A stretch of 64,000 bases of DNA from Symbiodinium natans (lineage: Eukaryota; Sar; Dinophyceae; Suessiales; Symbiodiniaceae), in assembly GCA_905221605.1 (NCBI GenBank), contig CAJNDS010000687.1, positions 18,501 through 82,500 of the forward strand, read 5' to 3'. Position 1 is the first letter of the stretch. Each line of letters opens with the position of its first letter. The position numbers and the translations under genes are program-made. Below are positions 40,318 through 51,197 of the stretch, in pieces. The notes beneath the pieces were generated by a model. It worked only from the letters and a program-made list of their open reading frames with translations. It did no database searches and had not been told where the DNA came from.

Positions 40318-40428
40318 GCCTAAACCCTAAACCCTAAACCCTAAACCCTAAACCCTAAACCCTAAAACCTAAACCCTAAACCCTAAACCCTAAACCCTAA
40401 ACCCTAAACCCTAAACCCTAAACCCTCA
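40318..40428 (-). repeat. CCCTAAA array
   Basis: About 16 units, one AACCTAA slip. Confidence 0.95.
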
Positions 40429-41094
40429 TGTTGGGCTCAGAGGGCTTCAAGGCCAAGCCTCCTCCGCCAAGGGACCCCCTTACAATTTGCAGGCCGTAAG
40501 GCCCTTATCCACCGACCCCCTCCCTCGGTTAGGGACTTAGGGTTTAGGGTTTAGGATTTAGGGTCTAGGTTCTAGGGTACACATACTTCGGACCCTAAAC
40601 CACCCTAGATCGCCTAAACCGCCTAAACCCTGAGACCCAACAAGTGCCAAAAACAAATCCTTCCGCCTGACACCTCCGAAGAACCTTAAGGCAAAAACGC
40701 CCCATAGCCAGGAACTCCCCAAGTTCGGAGTTTCGGCTTTGGACTGTCAGTTCTCTAGGGCTTCGGGTGTGTGTGCAGTGTTTAGGTGAGACAGAAAGCC
40801 CCGCCCCGCTCCTCCTCTAACTAAACCGAAAAAACAACTTAACGGCACAAGCCTGCAAGCACACAGCCCTAAAATAGGTTTTGTTTGGTGTGGGGTTTGG
40901 AGTTTAGGGTTTTGGGGCTTCAGAAAAAACCACAAGAAAAAAGGGGAACATCGTTTTCCAACTACGAAGCATGGGGAAAAGAAGAAAGCCCCGGAAACCT
41001 TGATCCCAAATGACCCCCAAAAAATCCCTCTCCAGCACGCCAAACGCCAAGGACCCCTGGCCCACCCTCAAACCCAAACAGCCCTCTAAAAATA

Positions 41095-41268
41095 AGGTTT
41101 AGGGTTTAGGGTTTAGGGTTTAGGGTTTAGGTTTAGGGTTTAGGGTTTAGGGTTTAGGGTTTAGGGTTTAGGGTTTAGGGTTTAGGGTTTAGGGTTTAGG
41201 GTTTAGGGTTTAGGGTTTAGGGTTTAGGGTTTAGGGTTTAGCGTTTAGGGTTTAGGGTTTAGGGTTTA
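41095..41268 (+). repeat. TTTAGGG array
   Basis: About 25 units with one 6-mer slip and one TTTAGCG. Confidence 0.95.
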
Positions 41269-41270
41269 AT

Positions 41271-41510
41271 GTGAGAGTGGCTTTTTTAATTGGGGTGGCA
41301 ATAGTAATATTCGCCAGGCCAGAGGGCCCCAGCCGAAGACTACTTTCCATTACGGGAGGTTTTCGGGCCGATGTATGTAAACAAGTCTATATAGGGGGGT
41401 CCGGTGATAATAAGAATGGGGTGGCAATTGTAAAATTTCTCTGGCCAGGAATTGAAAATTTTACTGAAAATGGCTTAAGAGTTCCATTGCAGAGAAGACT
41501 TTTCAGCTGA
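41271..41510 (+). CDS. Open frame with internal duplication
   Basis: 79 codons without an ATG, including GVAIVIFARPEGPS and later GVAIVKFLWPGIENF, so part of it is a diverged direct duplication. AT-richer than the exon islands. Unrecognised and possibly non-coding. Confidence 0.3.
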   Translation: MRVAFLIGVAIVIFARPEGPSRRLLSITGGFRADVCKQVYIGGSGDNKNGVAIVKFLWPGIENFTENGLRVPLQRRLFS

Positions 41511-41574
41511 GCTGGCTTGAAAGAGCTCCAAGGCTCAGTCTTTAGAGAAGCAGATCTCGTTTGAGATTGCTTGT

Positions 41575-41700
41575 CTTCTGAGATTGCTGCAGCAAAGGAG
41601 CTGCAGAGAGCAAGCAGAAGCCTTCAAGACAAAGCAAAGCAGACCCTGACAGCTGACCCCCCCCAGACCCCCAGACCCCAGACCCCCAGAATCCTCATAA
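41575..41700 (+). CDS. Exon-like, plus strand
   Basis: SSEIAAAKELQRASRSLQDK and AKQTLTADPPQ, helical and charged, with acceptor GTCTTCTGAG inside it. Followed by CCCCAGACC repeats. Confidence 0.45.
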
Positions 41701-42214
41701 TTGACACCCCCTCTTTTTTTCCACCCCTCCAAACCCCGGGGACCAAAACAAGATTTGGGGGGGGTTTATTAATGCGACTCTAACATTAGGGTTTAGGGTT
41801 TAGGGCTAAACCCAAAGTAACCCTTAAACTCTAATTACAACCCCCAATAGCCCCTTTGACTTAACCCTGCCAACGCAAACCCGAAACCCAAACCCGAAAC
41901 CCTCAACCCCAAACCCTGCGTTAACCCTAAACCCGCCCCAAACCCCAAACCCGACCCGAAACCCTAAAACTCTACAAAAACCCTAAGCCCCGCAACCCCC
42001 CCCCCCCCCCCCCCAAACCCCGAACCCCAACCCCAAACCCCGACCCTAAACCCCAAATCCTAAAGCCTTGAAACCCGAAAAAACTCAAAACCCTAAACCC
42101 TAAACCCGACGTAAACCCTAAGCCTAAACCCCCCCCCCCCTCCCCGCCAAAAAAAACAACACGCGACTAAGCCTGAAACCCCCCACCCCCCCCCCCCAAA
42201 AAAAAAAAAAAAAA

Positions 42215-42235
42215 CATACATAATAATTAATAATA

Positions 42236-42270
<35 letters not shown>

Positions 42271-42322
42271 TAATAATATAATATAATAATAATAATAATA
42301 ATAATAAATAATAATAAAATAC
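42215..42322. repeat. TAA/ATA microsatellite
   Basis: About 100 bp of ATAATA. It is bounded on both sides by inverted-like A/C runs (CCCCCAAAAAA at 42,190 and 42,350). Confidence 0.95.
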
Positions 42323-42402
42323 AACACTCGACCAAGCCTTAACCCCACCCCCCCCCCCCCCCAAAAAAAAAAAAAAAAAAAACGAAAAAAGACACAAACA
42401 AC

Positions 42403-42490
42403 CCTCGAGCTTTTGGGGGCTCCTCCTGCAGAGGCGCGCTCTTCAGCCGGACCGGCGTCGGTGCCTCGGGGGATCCCTCCTGGAATCGAA
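42403..42490 (-). CDS. Exon, proline/glutamate-rich
   Basis: 88 bp, RFQEGSPEAPTPVRLKSAPL and QEEPPKAR. Acceptor AACTCCCCGCAG, donor GTTGTT. A plus frame is open too, but lacks splice sites. Confidence 0.6.
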
Positions 42491-42898
42491 CTGCGGGGAG
42501 TTTTGTCTGAGGGTTTAGGGTTTAGGGTTTAGGGTTTAGGGTTGAGAGTCTAGGGTTAAGGGCTTGGGGTTTAGGGTTGTGAGTTTAGGGTTTGGGAGTT
42601 TAAGCTTTGGGGGGTTTAGGGTAGTTCCATGGTCCCTGTACTAATATCGGCCCCTTATTGGGGATTCCGTATATACCCCTCGTATATCCTGCAAAACCCA
42701 AGGGCCCATACTTCAGAACCCTCCGAAGAAGGTCCATGCAACTTCCCCAAACCCTAGTATTTACTTGGCTTCAATAACCCCCGCAATTAGAAAAAGAAAA
42801 CGTCGCGAAACTCAATTGCAAAACCCCCCGCCCCGCAAGAGACGTCCAAACTGATCTATGCGTAAGAAGAGGGATTCCGAAAGAGGTTCGCTCACAGC

Positions 42899-42988
42899 AT
42901 GCAGGGCTGCACAGACCCGGAAGAGGCCCAGAAGAGGCCCAGAAGAGGCCTAGAAGAGGGCATGAGAGCCCCTGAACAGGCCAGCCCT
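42899..42988 (+). CDS. Exon-like, plus strand
   Basis: MQGCTDPEEAQKRPRRGLEE and GMRAPEQASP between acceptor TTCGCTCACAG and donor GTGAAA. It holds a short AGAAGAGGCCC tandem repeat. A 116-codon minus frame overlaps. Confidence 0.4.
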
Positions 42989-43102
42989 GTGAAAAACAAG
43001 CTCTCCCAAACAAGACTACAGCCCCTTCAACACCCAAGCCCTCTGCAATTAGATTTTTCGGCCCCTTGCCGGAGAGATTGAATCGATCAGGGGGGGGGGG
43101 GG

Positions 43103-43411
43103 TTATGAAAGGGAAGTGCATGTAAAATTTCCGAACTCGATTGAAACAGCCTCAACGCGCAAGACCTCGTCCGCATGCACCGGTGCAGAAGCACTTCTGA
43201 CGGCGCTGCCCTGCCCAGGCACGCTTGATATGCACTTGGTGCCAGACTTGAACATGAGCTCATGGGGTTCGAATGGGCTTGTCGGGCTTACGAGGCTTGG
43301 AAAGCTCAACAGGAGGTTGACGAAGTCACGAGGGTAACAGCTTCGAATCAGAGCTTGCGAAACCCACACTTTTTTGTGTTCCACAGAAGCCTCGCCCGCA
43401 ACTTTCGCGCG
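43103..43411 (-). CDS. Longest exon-like frame, terminal
   Basis: 309 bp, 102 codons plus TAA, after acceptor AGGGTCCAAG. Includes VWVSQALIRSCYPRDFVNLL and PFEPHELMFKSGTKCISSVP, then SAPVHADEVLRVEAVSIEFG. GC-ending bias through most of its length. A GTAAGC inside (after SFPSL) could be a donor and would shorten it. Family not recognised. Confidence 0.65.
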   Translation of the reverse strand, partial: RAKVAGEASVEHKKVWVSQALIRSCYPRDFVNLLLSFPSLVSPTSPFEPHELMFKSGTKCISSVPGQGSAVRSASAPVHADEVLRVEAVSIEFGNFTCTSLS

Positions 43412-43417
43412 CTTGGA

Positions 43418-43538
43418 CCCTTGGGCCCTTAGGCCCTTAGGCCCTTCGGCCCTTCGGCCCTTAGGCCCTTAGGCCCTTAGGCCCCTTAGGCCCTTAGGCC
43501 CCTTAGGCCCTTTAGGCCCTTTAGCCCTTTAGCCCCTT
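43418..43538. repeat. GGCCCTTA array
   Basis: About 13 units of an 8-9-mer (CCCTTAGGC, CCCTTCGGC). Related in form to the telomere repeat but with GGC inserted. Confidence 0.9.
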
Positions 43539-43625
43539 TGGACCCTAAACCCTAAAGCCTAAAGCCTAAACCCTAAACCCTATAACCTATAACCCTAAAC
43601 CCTAAACCCTAACAACCGGCACTTT

Positions 43626-43707
43626 GAGCCCTCGCCTGGGGTGCATCTTTGGTGGTGCTCGTCGGCGCCGGTCCTCGGAAGTGCCCGGCGGTGCTGGTCG
43701 TCGGAGG
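43626..43707 (-). CDS. Exon-like, two frames open
   Basis: DDQHRRALPRTGADEHHQRC with donor GTTGTT, or a second frame TTSTAGHFRGPAPTSTTKDA. Both are GC-ending. Confidence 0.4.
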
Positions 43708-43827
43708 TTTAGGGTTTAGGGTTTAGGGTTTAGGGTTTAGGGTTTAGGGTTTAGGGTGTAGGGTTTAGGGTTTAGGATTTAGGGTTTATTCGGGTTTAGG
43801 GAAGTATGTTTGGGGAGTTAGGTTTCA

Positions 43828-43886
43828 GAGAGCCTGTTGGAAAAGGGCTCCCGTTCCAGAAGCTGGCGTGCTTCGAGCAACTTCAG
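43828..43886 (-). CDS. Terminal exon
   Basis: LLEARQLLEREPFSNRLSET then TAA, after acceptor AAACTGAAG. Nearly complete codon bias and a helix-like sequence. Confidence 0.6.
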
Positions 43887-44130
43887 TTTAGGGCTGAGGG
43901 CTGAGGGCTGAGGGCTGAGGGCTGAGGGCTGAGGGCTGAGGGCTGAGGGCTGAGGGCTGAGGGCTGAGGGCTGAGGGCTGAGGGCTGAGGGCTGAGGGCT
44001 GAGGGCGTAGGGCGTAGGGCGTAGGGCGTAGGGCTTAGGGCTTAGGGCTTAGGGCTTAGGGCTTAGGGCTTAGGGCTATAGGGCTTAGGGCTTAGGGCTT
44101 AGGGCTTAGGGCATAGGGCTTAGGGTTTAG
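43886..44130 (+). repeat. Blocks of variant heptamers: GGGCTGA, GGGCGTA, GGGCTTA
   Basis: About 17 AGGGCTG units, then four AGGGCGT, then about 15 AGGGCTT with a few GGGCATA/GGGCTATA. Unit length stays seven while the sequence switches block by block. Confidence 0.95.
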
Positions 44131-44256
44131 GGTTCAGGGTTCAGGGTTCAGGGAGTTAGGTTTCAGAGTTTAGGGTAGGGGTCAGGGCTTAGGGCTTAGG
44201 GTTTAGGCTGCTGGGAGGGTGACCACCCACCCACCCAGAGATGACGAGAACTTACT

Positions 44257-44496
44257 TTGCAGTTTGCTCGACCGAAGGGCTTTCAACGGCTTTTCGGCAG
44301 CCGCGTGCGTATGATCATTGAGCCTTCAATATTACTGCTGCAGCCTTCAACCCTGCCGATAATTAAGGCCAATCCCGATGGGATTGGCCTTACACACCTC
44401 CCAGGGGTGCTGCTGTTGCGCGCAGCGCAGCCCCAGAATAACGAGCCCAAAAACACTTTTCGATTTCAGGGCCTCCGCGCTCGTGTCGGGGCTTAG
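44257..44496 (+). CDS. Exon-like, plus strand, long
   Basis: After acceptor ACTTACTTTGCAG, 78 codons run to TAG, including FARPKGFQRLFGSRVRMIIE. It contains an exact 12-base inverted repeat AAGGCCAATCCC/GGGATTGGCCTT. A minus frame is also open. Confidence 0.45.
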   Translation: MQFARPKGFQRLFGSRVRMIIEPSILLLQPSTLPIIKANPDGIGLTHLPGVLLLRAAQPQNNEPKNTFRFQGLRARVGA

Positions 44497-44785
44497 CTTG
44501 CTTGAGGTTCAGGATGTTCCGGCTTCTTGGGGTTGCTTATCAGGAACCCTGCTAAGGAAGATGCCTAGAAGCGGCATTTAACAACCAACGTGATGATCGC
44601 TGATCGTCAAATCGCTCCCCTCTTCTCCCCTAAACCCTAAAACGTACAAATACAAATCCTGAGACATCCTATTGCGCAGGATGCACTTAGAGAACCATGT
44701 TCCCAGCAAATCCTCTGGCAAAAAAATTGCGAGCCCGAAATCTAGACCTAAACCCAAAACCCAAAACTTCCCCTAAACCCTGAAC

Positions 44786-44885
44786 CTCCTGCACGCTAAG
44801 GGGGCCGCCCTCTTCCGCAAAAGAAAGCATCTTGAATGGTGCTGTGGAGATCTTGCGCAGGAAGCTGTAGACCTCTACCCACCAG
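44786..44885 (-). CDS. Exon after a C-rich tract
   Basis: 100 bp, one base plus 33 codons: WWVEVYSFLRKISTAPFKML and SFAEEGGPLSVQE. Acceptor CCAGAAGTAG, donor GTTCAG. In sense it follows 150 bases of almost pure C. Strong candidate; unrecognised. Confidence 0.7.
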
Positions 44886-44895
44886 CTACTTCTGG

Positions 44896-45049
44896 GGCGG
44901 TGGGGGGGGGGCGGGGGGGGGGTGGGGGCGGGGGGGGGGGGTGGGGGCGGGGGGGGGGGGTGGGGGGGGGGGGGGGCGGGGGGGGGCGGGGGGGGGGGGG
45001 GGGGAGGGGGGCGGTGGAGGGGGAGGGGGGGGGGGGGGGGGGGGGGGGT
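44896..45049. repeat. G-rich tract (C-rich in gene sense)
   Basis: About 150 bases of G with few interruptions. Immediately upstream of the 44,786-44,885 acceptor in the sense strand. Could form G-quadruplexes; assembly length may be unreliable. Confidence 0.9.
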
Positions 45050-45472
45050 CAGGTTTAAGTTTAGGGCTCTAAGGTTTAAGATTTCAGGTTTAGGGTGTTC
45101 AGGTGTTTGGGTTCAGGATTCAAGGCTTTCGGGTTTGGGCCCCCGGGGGGTGTTGGGATTCAGATGAGGAGTCTGTGAGTCCACATTGGTCTGCAAGAAG
45201 GCGGATGACGCGCTGTACTTCGAATCCTATATAAGTCTTATAAACCCTATAAACCCAAGAAACCCTAGAAACCTTATAGAAAGCCTAAAGAAACCCTATA
45301 GAAACCCTAGAAACCCTAGAAACCCTATAGAAACCCCAAACCTTCAGCGAAAAAGCGCCAAGTGCCCCGCAACGCCAGTCGGCGGATCCACGACCAGCGT
45401 CGGGCAAAGGAGGAGCTTCGTAGTGCCAGCGTCCAGCCTTTAGGGTTTAGTTTTACTCTAGGGTAACCCTGC

Positions 45473-45562
45473 ATATGGGTTATATTGGGGTCCTTCTTAT
45501 AAGGAATCCTACTCTTTGGGGACTACTTTAGGGGCCCCTCATTTTCGGAAACACCCATATAC
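45473..45562. mobile_element. Family 4 element
   Basis: Left CATATGGGTTATATTGGGGT, right TTTTCGGAAACACCCATATAC, with GAATCCTACTCTTTGGGGAC inside as in 61,965-62,074. Confidence 0.6.
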
Positions 45563-45736
45563 AATCAACTCTCAAAAAACAGAGACCTGCCTTCAGTTTT
45601 TCCGAACATTTTGCCTGTTCAGGTACAAGCATACTCTAATTACGTGTAGGGTTCAACCACTGGGTCCTAAACCCTAAACCCTAAACCCTAAAGCCTAAAG
45701 CCTAAACCCTAAACCCTAAACCCTAAACCCTGGACG

Positions 45737-45807
45737 TCACATCGGCTCAGGCTGAAACGGTGGCGACGCCCTCTCCAGCAGCCCGAATACTGCGAACTGG
45801 ACCTTGG
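45737..45807 (-). CDS. Terminal exon
   Basis: KVQFAVFGLLERASPPFQPE and PM, then TGA, after acceptor CGGTGGCAG. Strong codon bias. Confidence 0.6.
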
Positions 45808-46279
45808 CTGCCACCGGGTTTAGGGTTTAGGGTTTAGGGTTTAGGGTTTAGGGTTTAGGGTGTAGGGTTTAGGGTTTAGGGTTTAGGGTTTAGGGAGGGC
45901 GAGCCGGGCCAAGTGACAACTTGTGATGCTGAACTTGGTAGCCCAGTAACCATCTTATAATAAGCTAATCCTAAACCCTAAACCCTAAACCCTAAACCCT
46001 TGTTATGCTGATCTTGGTAGCTGGCCGTGAGGTAGACGAGAAGGTGGAGCTGCCTCGTCGACCTCAGCTGCCAACGGCCAGTGGATCTGACGAAACGCCT
46101 GCAAAAGTAGACTGTACCTGCAAAGATTCGATTGTGGGTTTAGGGTTTGGAGTTTAAGGTTTAGGGTTTAGGGTTTAGGGTTCAAGGATGTTCAGGGATG
46201 CGCTGGAAGATCGGCGAGCAGCGGTCAAATTCGGGTTTTAACCCGTCCGAGGGGCCCTTGAATTCCGACAAGAAAAGGC

Positions 46280-49200
46280 GAGGGGATCGTAAGGCACACG
46301 CAACTGCAAAAAACAAGACGTTCTGCCAAAACCCTTTCTTCCGAAGTGTCTGGCCTGACCGACCCACTCAGGCAGACTTGCCCCCGCACCACACTGCAGA
46401 CACAAACTGCGGATCATCAGGAATTCTACTTCGGCTGCCAATCTTCTGCAGGCACGCTGCCATACGATGCCCGTGCTCGCTCGTGATGTGCTCTACTGTG
46501 GCGCGTGTATGACTCGAACACCTCCCAAATCCGACGGCGTCTGACCGGCGGGGCTCTCACAAACCTGGTGAGGGGATCTTAAGGCACACGCAAATGCAAA
46601 ACAAGACGTTCTGCCAAAACCCTTTCTTCCGAAGTGTCTGGCCTGACCGACCCACTCAGGCAGACTTGCCCCCGCACCACAGTGCAGACACAAGCTGCGG
46701 ATCAACAGGAATTCTGCTCCGGCTGCCAATCTTCTGCAGGCACGCTACCATACGATGCCCGTGCTCGCTCGAGATGTGCTCTACTGTGGCGCGTGTATGA
46801 CTCGAACACCTCCCAAATCCGACGGCGTCTGACCGGCGGGGCTCTCACGAACCTGGTGAGGGGATCTTAAGGCACACGCAACTGCAAAACAAGACGTTCT
46901 GCCAAAACCCTTTCTTCCGAAGTGTCTGGCCTGACCGACCCACTCAGGCAGACTTGCCCCCGCACCACAGTGCAGACACAAGCTGCGGATCATCAGGAAT
47001 TCTGCTTCGGCTGCCAATCTTCTGCAGGTACGCTACCATACGATGCCTGTGCTCGCTCGTGATGTGCTCTACTGTGGCGCGTGTATGACTCGAACACCTC
47101 CCAAATCCGACGGCGTCTGACCGGCGGGGCTCTCACGAACCTGGTGAGGGGATCTTAAGGCACACGCAACTGCAAAACAAGACGTTCTGCCAAAACCCCT
47201 TTCTTCCGAAGTGTCTGGCCTGACCGACCCACTCAGGCAGACTTGCCCCCGCACCACAGTGCAGACCCAAGCTGCGGATCAACAGGAATTCTGCTTCGGC
47301 TGCCAATCTTCTGCAGGCACGCTACCATACGATGCCCGTGCTCGCTCGAGATGTGCTCTACTGTGGCGCGTGTATGACTCGAACACCTCCCAAATCCGAC
47401 GGCGTCTGACCGGCGGGGTTCTCACGAACCTGGTGAGGGGATCTTAAGGCACACGCAACTGCAAAACAAGACGTTCTGCCAAAACCCTTTCTTCCGAAGT
47501 GTCTGGCCTGACAGACCCACTCAGGCAGACTTGCCCCCGCACCACACTGCAGACACAAACTGCGGATCATCAGGAATTCTACTTCGGCTGCCAATCTTCT
47601 GCAGGCACGCTGCCATACGATGCCCGTGCTCGCTCGTGATGTGCTCTACTGTGGCGCGTGTATGACTCGAACACCTCCCAAATCCGACGGCGTCTGACCG
47701 GCGGGGTTCTCACGAACCTGGTGAGGGGATCTTAAGGCACACGCAACTGCAAAACAAGACGTTCTGCCAAAACCCTGTCTTCCGAAGTGTCTGGCCTGAC
47801 CGACCCACTCAGGCAAACTTGCCCCCGAACCACAGTGCAGACACAAGCTGCGGATCATCAGGAATTCTGCTTCGGCTGCCAATCTTCTGCAGGCACGCTG
47901 CCATACGATGCCCGTGCTCGCTCGTGATGTGCTCTACTGTGGCGCGTGTATGACTCGAACACCTCCCAAATCCGACGGCGTCTGACCGGCGGGGTTCTCA
48001 CGAACCTGGTGAGGGGATCTTAAGGCACACGCAACTGCAAAACAAGACGTTCTGCCAAAACCCTTTCTTCCGAAGTGTCTGGCCTGACCGACCCACTCAG
48101 GCAGACTTGCCCCCGCACCACAGTGCAGACACAAGCTGCGGATCATCAGGAATTCTGCTTCGGCTGCCAATCTTCTGCAGGTACGCTGCCATATGATGCC
48201 CGTGCTCGCTCGTGATGTGCTCTACTGTGGCGCGTGTATGACTCGAACACCTCCCAAATCCGACGGCGTCTGACCGGCGGGGCTCTCACGAACCTGGTGA
48301 GGGGATCTTAAGGCACACGCAACTGCAAAACAAGACGTTCTGCCAAAACCCTTTCTTCCGAAGTGTCTGGCCTGACCGACCCACTCAGGCAGACTTGCCC
48401 CCGCACCACAGTGCAGACACAAGCTGCGGATCATCAGGAATTCTGCTTCGGCTGCCAATCTTCTGCAAGCACGCTGCCATACGATGCCCGTGCTCGCTCG
48501 TGATGTGCTCTACTGTGGCGCGTGTATGACTCGAACACCTCCCAAATCCGACGGCATCTGACCGGCGGGGTTCTCATGAACCTGGTGAGGGGATCTTAAG
48601 GCACACGCAACTGCAAAACAAGACGTTCTGCCAAAACCCTTTCTTCCGAAGTGTCTGGCCTGACCGACCCACTCAGGCAGACTTGCCCCCGCACCACAGT
48701 GCAGACACAAGCTGCGGATCATCAGGAATTCTGCTTCGGCTGCCAATCTTCTGCAGGTACGCTGCCATATGATGCCCGTGCTCGCTCGTGATGTGCTCTA
48801 CTGTGGCGCGTGTATGACTCGAACACCTCCCAAATCCGACGGCGTCTGACCGGCGGGGCTCTCACGAACCTGGTGAGGGGATCTTAAGGCACACGCAACT
48901 GCAAAACAAGACGTTCTGCCAAAACCCTTTCTTCCGAAGTGTCTGGCCTGACCGACCCACTCAGGCAGACTTGCCCCCGCACCACAGTGCAGACACAAGC
49001 TGCGGATCATCAGGAATTCTGCTTCGGCTGCCAATCTTCTGCAGGTACGCTGCCATATGATGCCCGTGCTCGCTCGTGATGTGCTCTACTGTGGCGCGTG
49101 TATGACTCGAACACCTCCCAAATCCGACGGCGTCTGACCGGCGGGGCTCTCACGAACCTGGTGAGGGGATCTTAAGGCACACGCAACTGCAAAACAAGAC

Positions 49201-49315
49201 GTTCTGCCAAAACCCTTTCTTCCGAAGTGTCTGGCCTGACCGACCCACTCAGGCAGACTTGCCCCCGCACCACAGTGCAGACACAAGCTGCGGATCATCA
49301 GGAATTCTGCTTCGG
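46280..49315. repeat. 288-bp tandem satellite, ~10.5 copies
   Basis: Units begin GAGGGGATCTTAAGGCACAC at 46,280, 46,570, 46,858, 47,146, 47,435, 47,723, 48,011, 48,299, 48,587, 48,875 and 49,163; the last is cut at 49,315. Copies are about 97-99% identical; the first is most diverged. 288 is 96 codons, so the same 78-codon minus frame (TTG start) repeats in each unit but is stopped by one TAG per unit. Two units also have an open plus frame because TCGTGATG is TCGAGATG. No telomere repeat is inside. Confidence 0.95.
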
Positions 49316-49447
49316 CGGCGCTTGGCATGCAGCATGCTGTTACTACTCTGTGTAATTACCCCGCAGCTGGCTAATCATCTTCCAAATTCTGAGCCCCGCC
49401 CGTGCGATGCTTGCTCGTGACGTGCTGTGGCGCGCGCAAGAATCATT

Positions 49448-51087
49448 CAGCAACGGCGGAAGAAACATTCTCATCATTCATTGTTGAGCCAACTGCAATC
49501 CATGCCCACTTGACGTCAGTCTCCAACATCCATGTCACTCAACACATCAGTGTAACTATGACGTACTGTCTCGTCACCGCAAGTTGTCTCAGCAACGACG
49601 GAAGAAACATTCTCATCATTCAATGTTGAGCCAACTGAAATCCATGCCCACTTGACGTCAGTCTCCAACATCCATGTCACTCAACGCATCAGTGTAACTA
49701 TGACGTACTGTCTCGTCACTGCAAGTTGTCTCAGCAACGGCGGAAGAAACATTCTCATCATTCAATGTTGAGCCAACTGAAATCCATGCCCACTAGACGT
49801 CAGTCTCCAACATGCATGTCACGCAACACATCAGTGTAACTATGACGTACTGTCTCGTCACCGCAAGTTGTCTCAGCAACGGCGGAAGAAACATTCTCAT
49901 CATTCAATGTTGAGCCAACTGAAAACCATACCCACTTGACGTCAGTCTCCAACATCCATGTCACTCAACGAATCAGTGTAACTATGACGTACTGTCTCGT
50001 CACTGCAAGTTGTCTCAGCAACGGCGGAAGAAACATTCTCATCATTCAATGTTGAGCCAACTGCAATCCATGCCCACTAGACGTCAGTCTCCAACATGCA
50101 TGTCACGCAACACATCAGTGTAACTATGACGTACTGTCTCGTCACCGCAAGTTGTCTCAGCAACGGCGGAAGAAACATTCTCATCATTCAATGTTGAGCC
50201 AACTGAAATCCATGCCCACTTGACGTCAGTCTCCAACATCCATGTCACTCAACGCATCAGTGTAACTATGACGTACTGTCTCGTCACTGCAAGTTGTCTC
50301 AGCAACGGCGGAAGAAACATTCTCATCATTCAATGTTGAGCTAACTGCAATCCATGCCCACTTGACGTCAGTCTCCAACATCCATGTCACTCAACGCATC
50401 AGTGTAACTATGACGTACTGTCTCGTCACCGCAAGTTGTCTCAGCAACGGCGGAAGAAACATTCTCATCATTCAATGTTGAGCCAACTGAAATCCATGCC
50501 CACTAGACGTCAGTCTCCAACAGCCATGTCACTCAACGCATCAGTGTAACTATGACGTACTGTCTCGTCACTGCAAGTTGTCTCAGCAACGGCGGAAGAA
50601 ACATTCTCATCATTCAATGTTGAGCCAACTGCAATCCATGCCCGCTAGACGTCAGTCTCCAACATGCATGTCACGCAACACATCAGTGTAACTATGACGT
50701 ACTGTCTCGTCATCGCAAGTTGTCTCAGCAACGGCGGAAGAAACATTCTCATCATTCAATGTTGAGCCAAGTGCAATCCATGCCCACTTGACGTCAGTCT
50801 CCAACATGCATGTCACGCGACACATCAGTGTAACTATGACGTACTGTCTCGTCACCGCAAGTTGTCTCAGCAACGGCGGAAGAAACATTCTCATCATTCA
50901 ATGTTGAGCCAAGTGCAATCCATGCCCACTTGACGTCAGTCTCCAACATCCTTGTAACTATGACGTACTGTCTCGTCACCGCAAGTTGTCTCAGCAACGG
51001 CGGAAGAAACAGTCTCATCATTCATTGTTGATGCAAGCGCAATCCATGCCCTCTTGACTTTAGTCTCGAACATCCATGTCACGCACC
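49448..51087. repeat. 142-bp tandem satellite, 12 copies, dimeric
   Basis: Units start CAGCAACGGCGGAAGAAACA at 49,448, 49,590, 49,732, 49,874, 50,016, 50,158, 50,300, 50,442, 50,584, 50,726, 50,868 and 50,992. The eleventh lacks 18 bases. CACCGC and CACTGC alternate for eight successive units, showing a 284-bp dimer. Most units carry the palindrome TGACGTCA. Confidence 0.95.
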
Positions 51088-51122
51088 CAGACCCTAAACC
51101 CTAAACCCGAAAACCCGCAAAC

Positions 51123-51197
51123 CCCTGAGATCAGACAAAGGCCAAGCCGAGGTCATGACATGCACGTCAGATGCGCCAGAGCCTCGGTCGTAGGAGT
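51123..51197 (-). CDS. Exon
   Basis: 75 bp, 24 codons: SYDRGSGASDVHVMTSAWPL and SDLR. Acceptor CGCCCTGAAG, donor GTTTGC. Confidence 0.6.

Noticed and set aside
46280-49315. Ten copies of a 78-codon gene in the 288-bp satellite
   Set aside because: The frame begins at TTG, has no ATG, contains one stop per unit and is a by-product of a period divisible by three.
46280-51087. CRISPR array
   Set aside because: Repeats of 142 and 288 bp are head to tail with no unique spacers, in eukaryotic sequence.
46280-51087. 5S rRNA, spliced-leader or tRNA gene arrays
   Set aside because: The GTTCGAGTC-like string in the 288-bp unit resembles a B box, but no A box, cloverleaf, 5S core or spliced-leader sequence was found.
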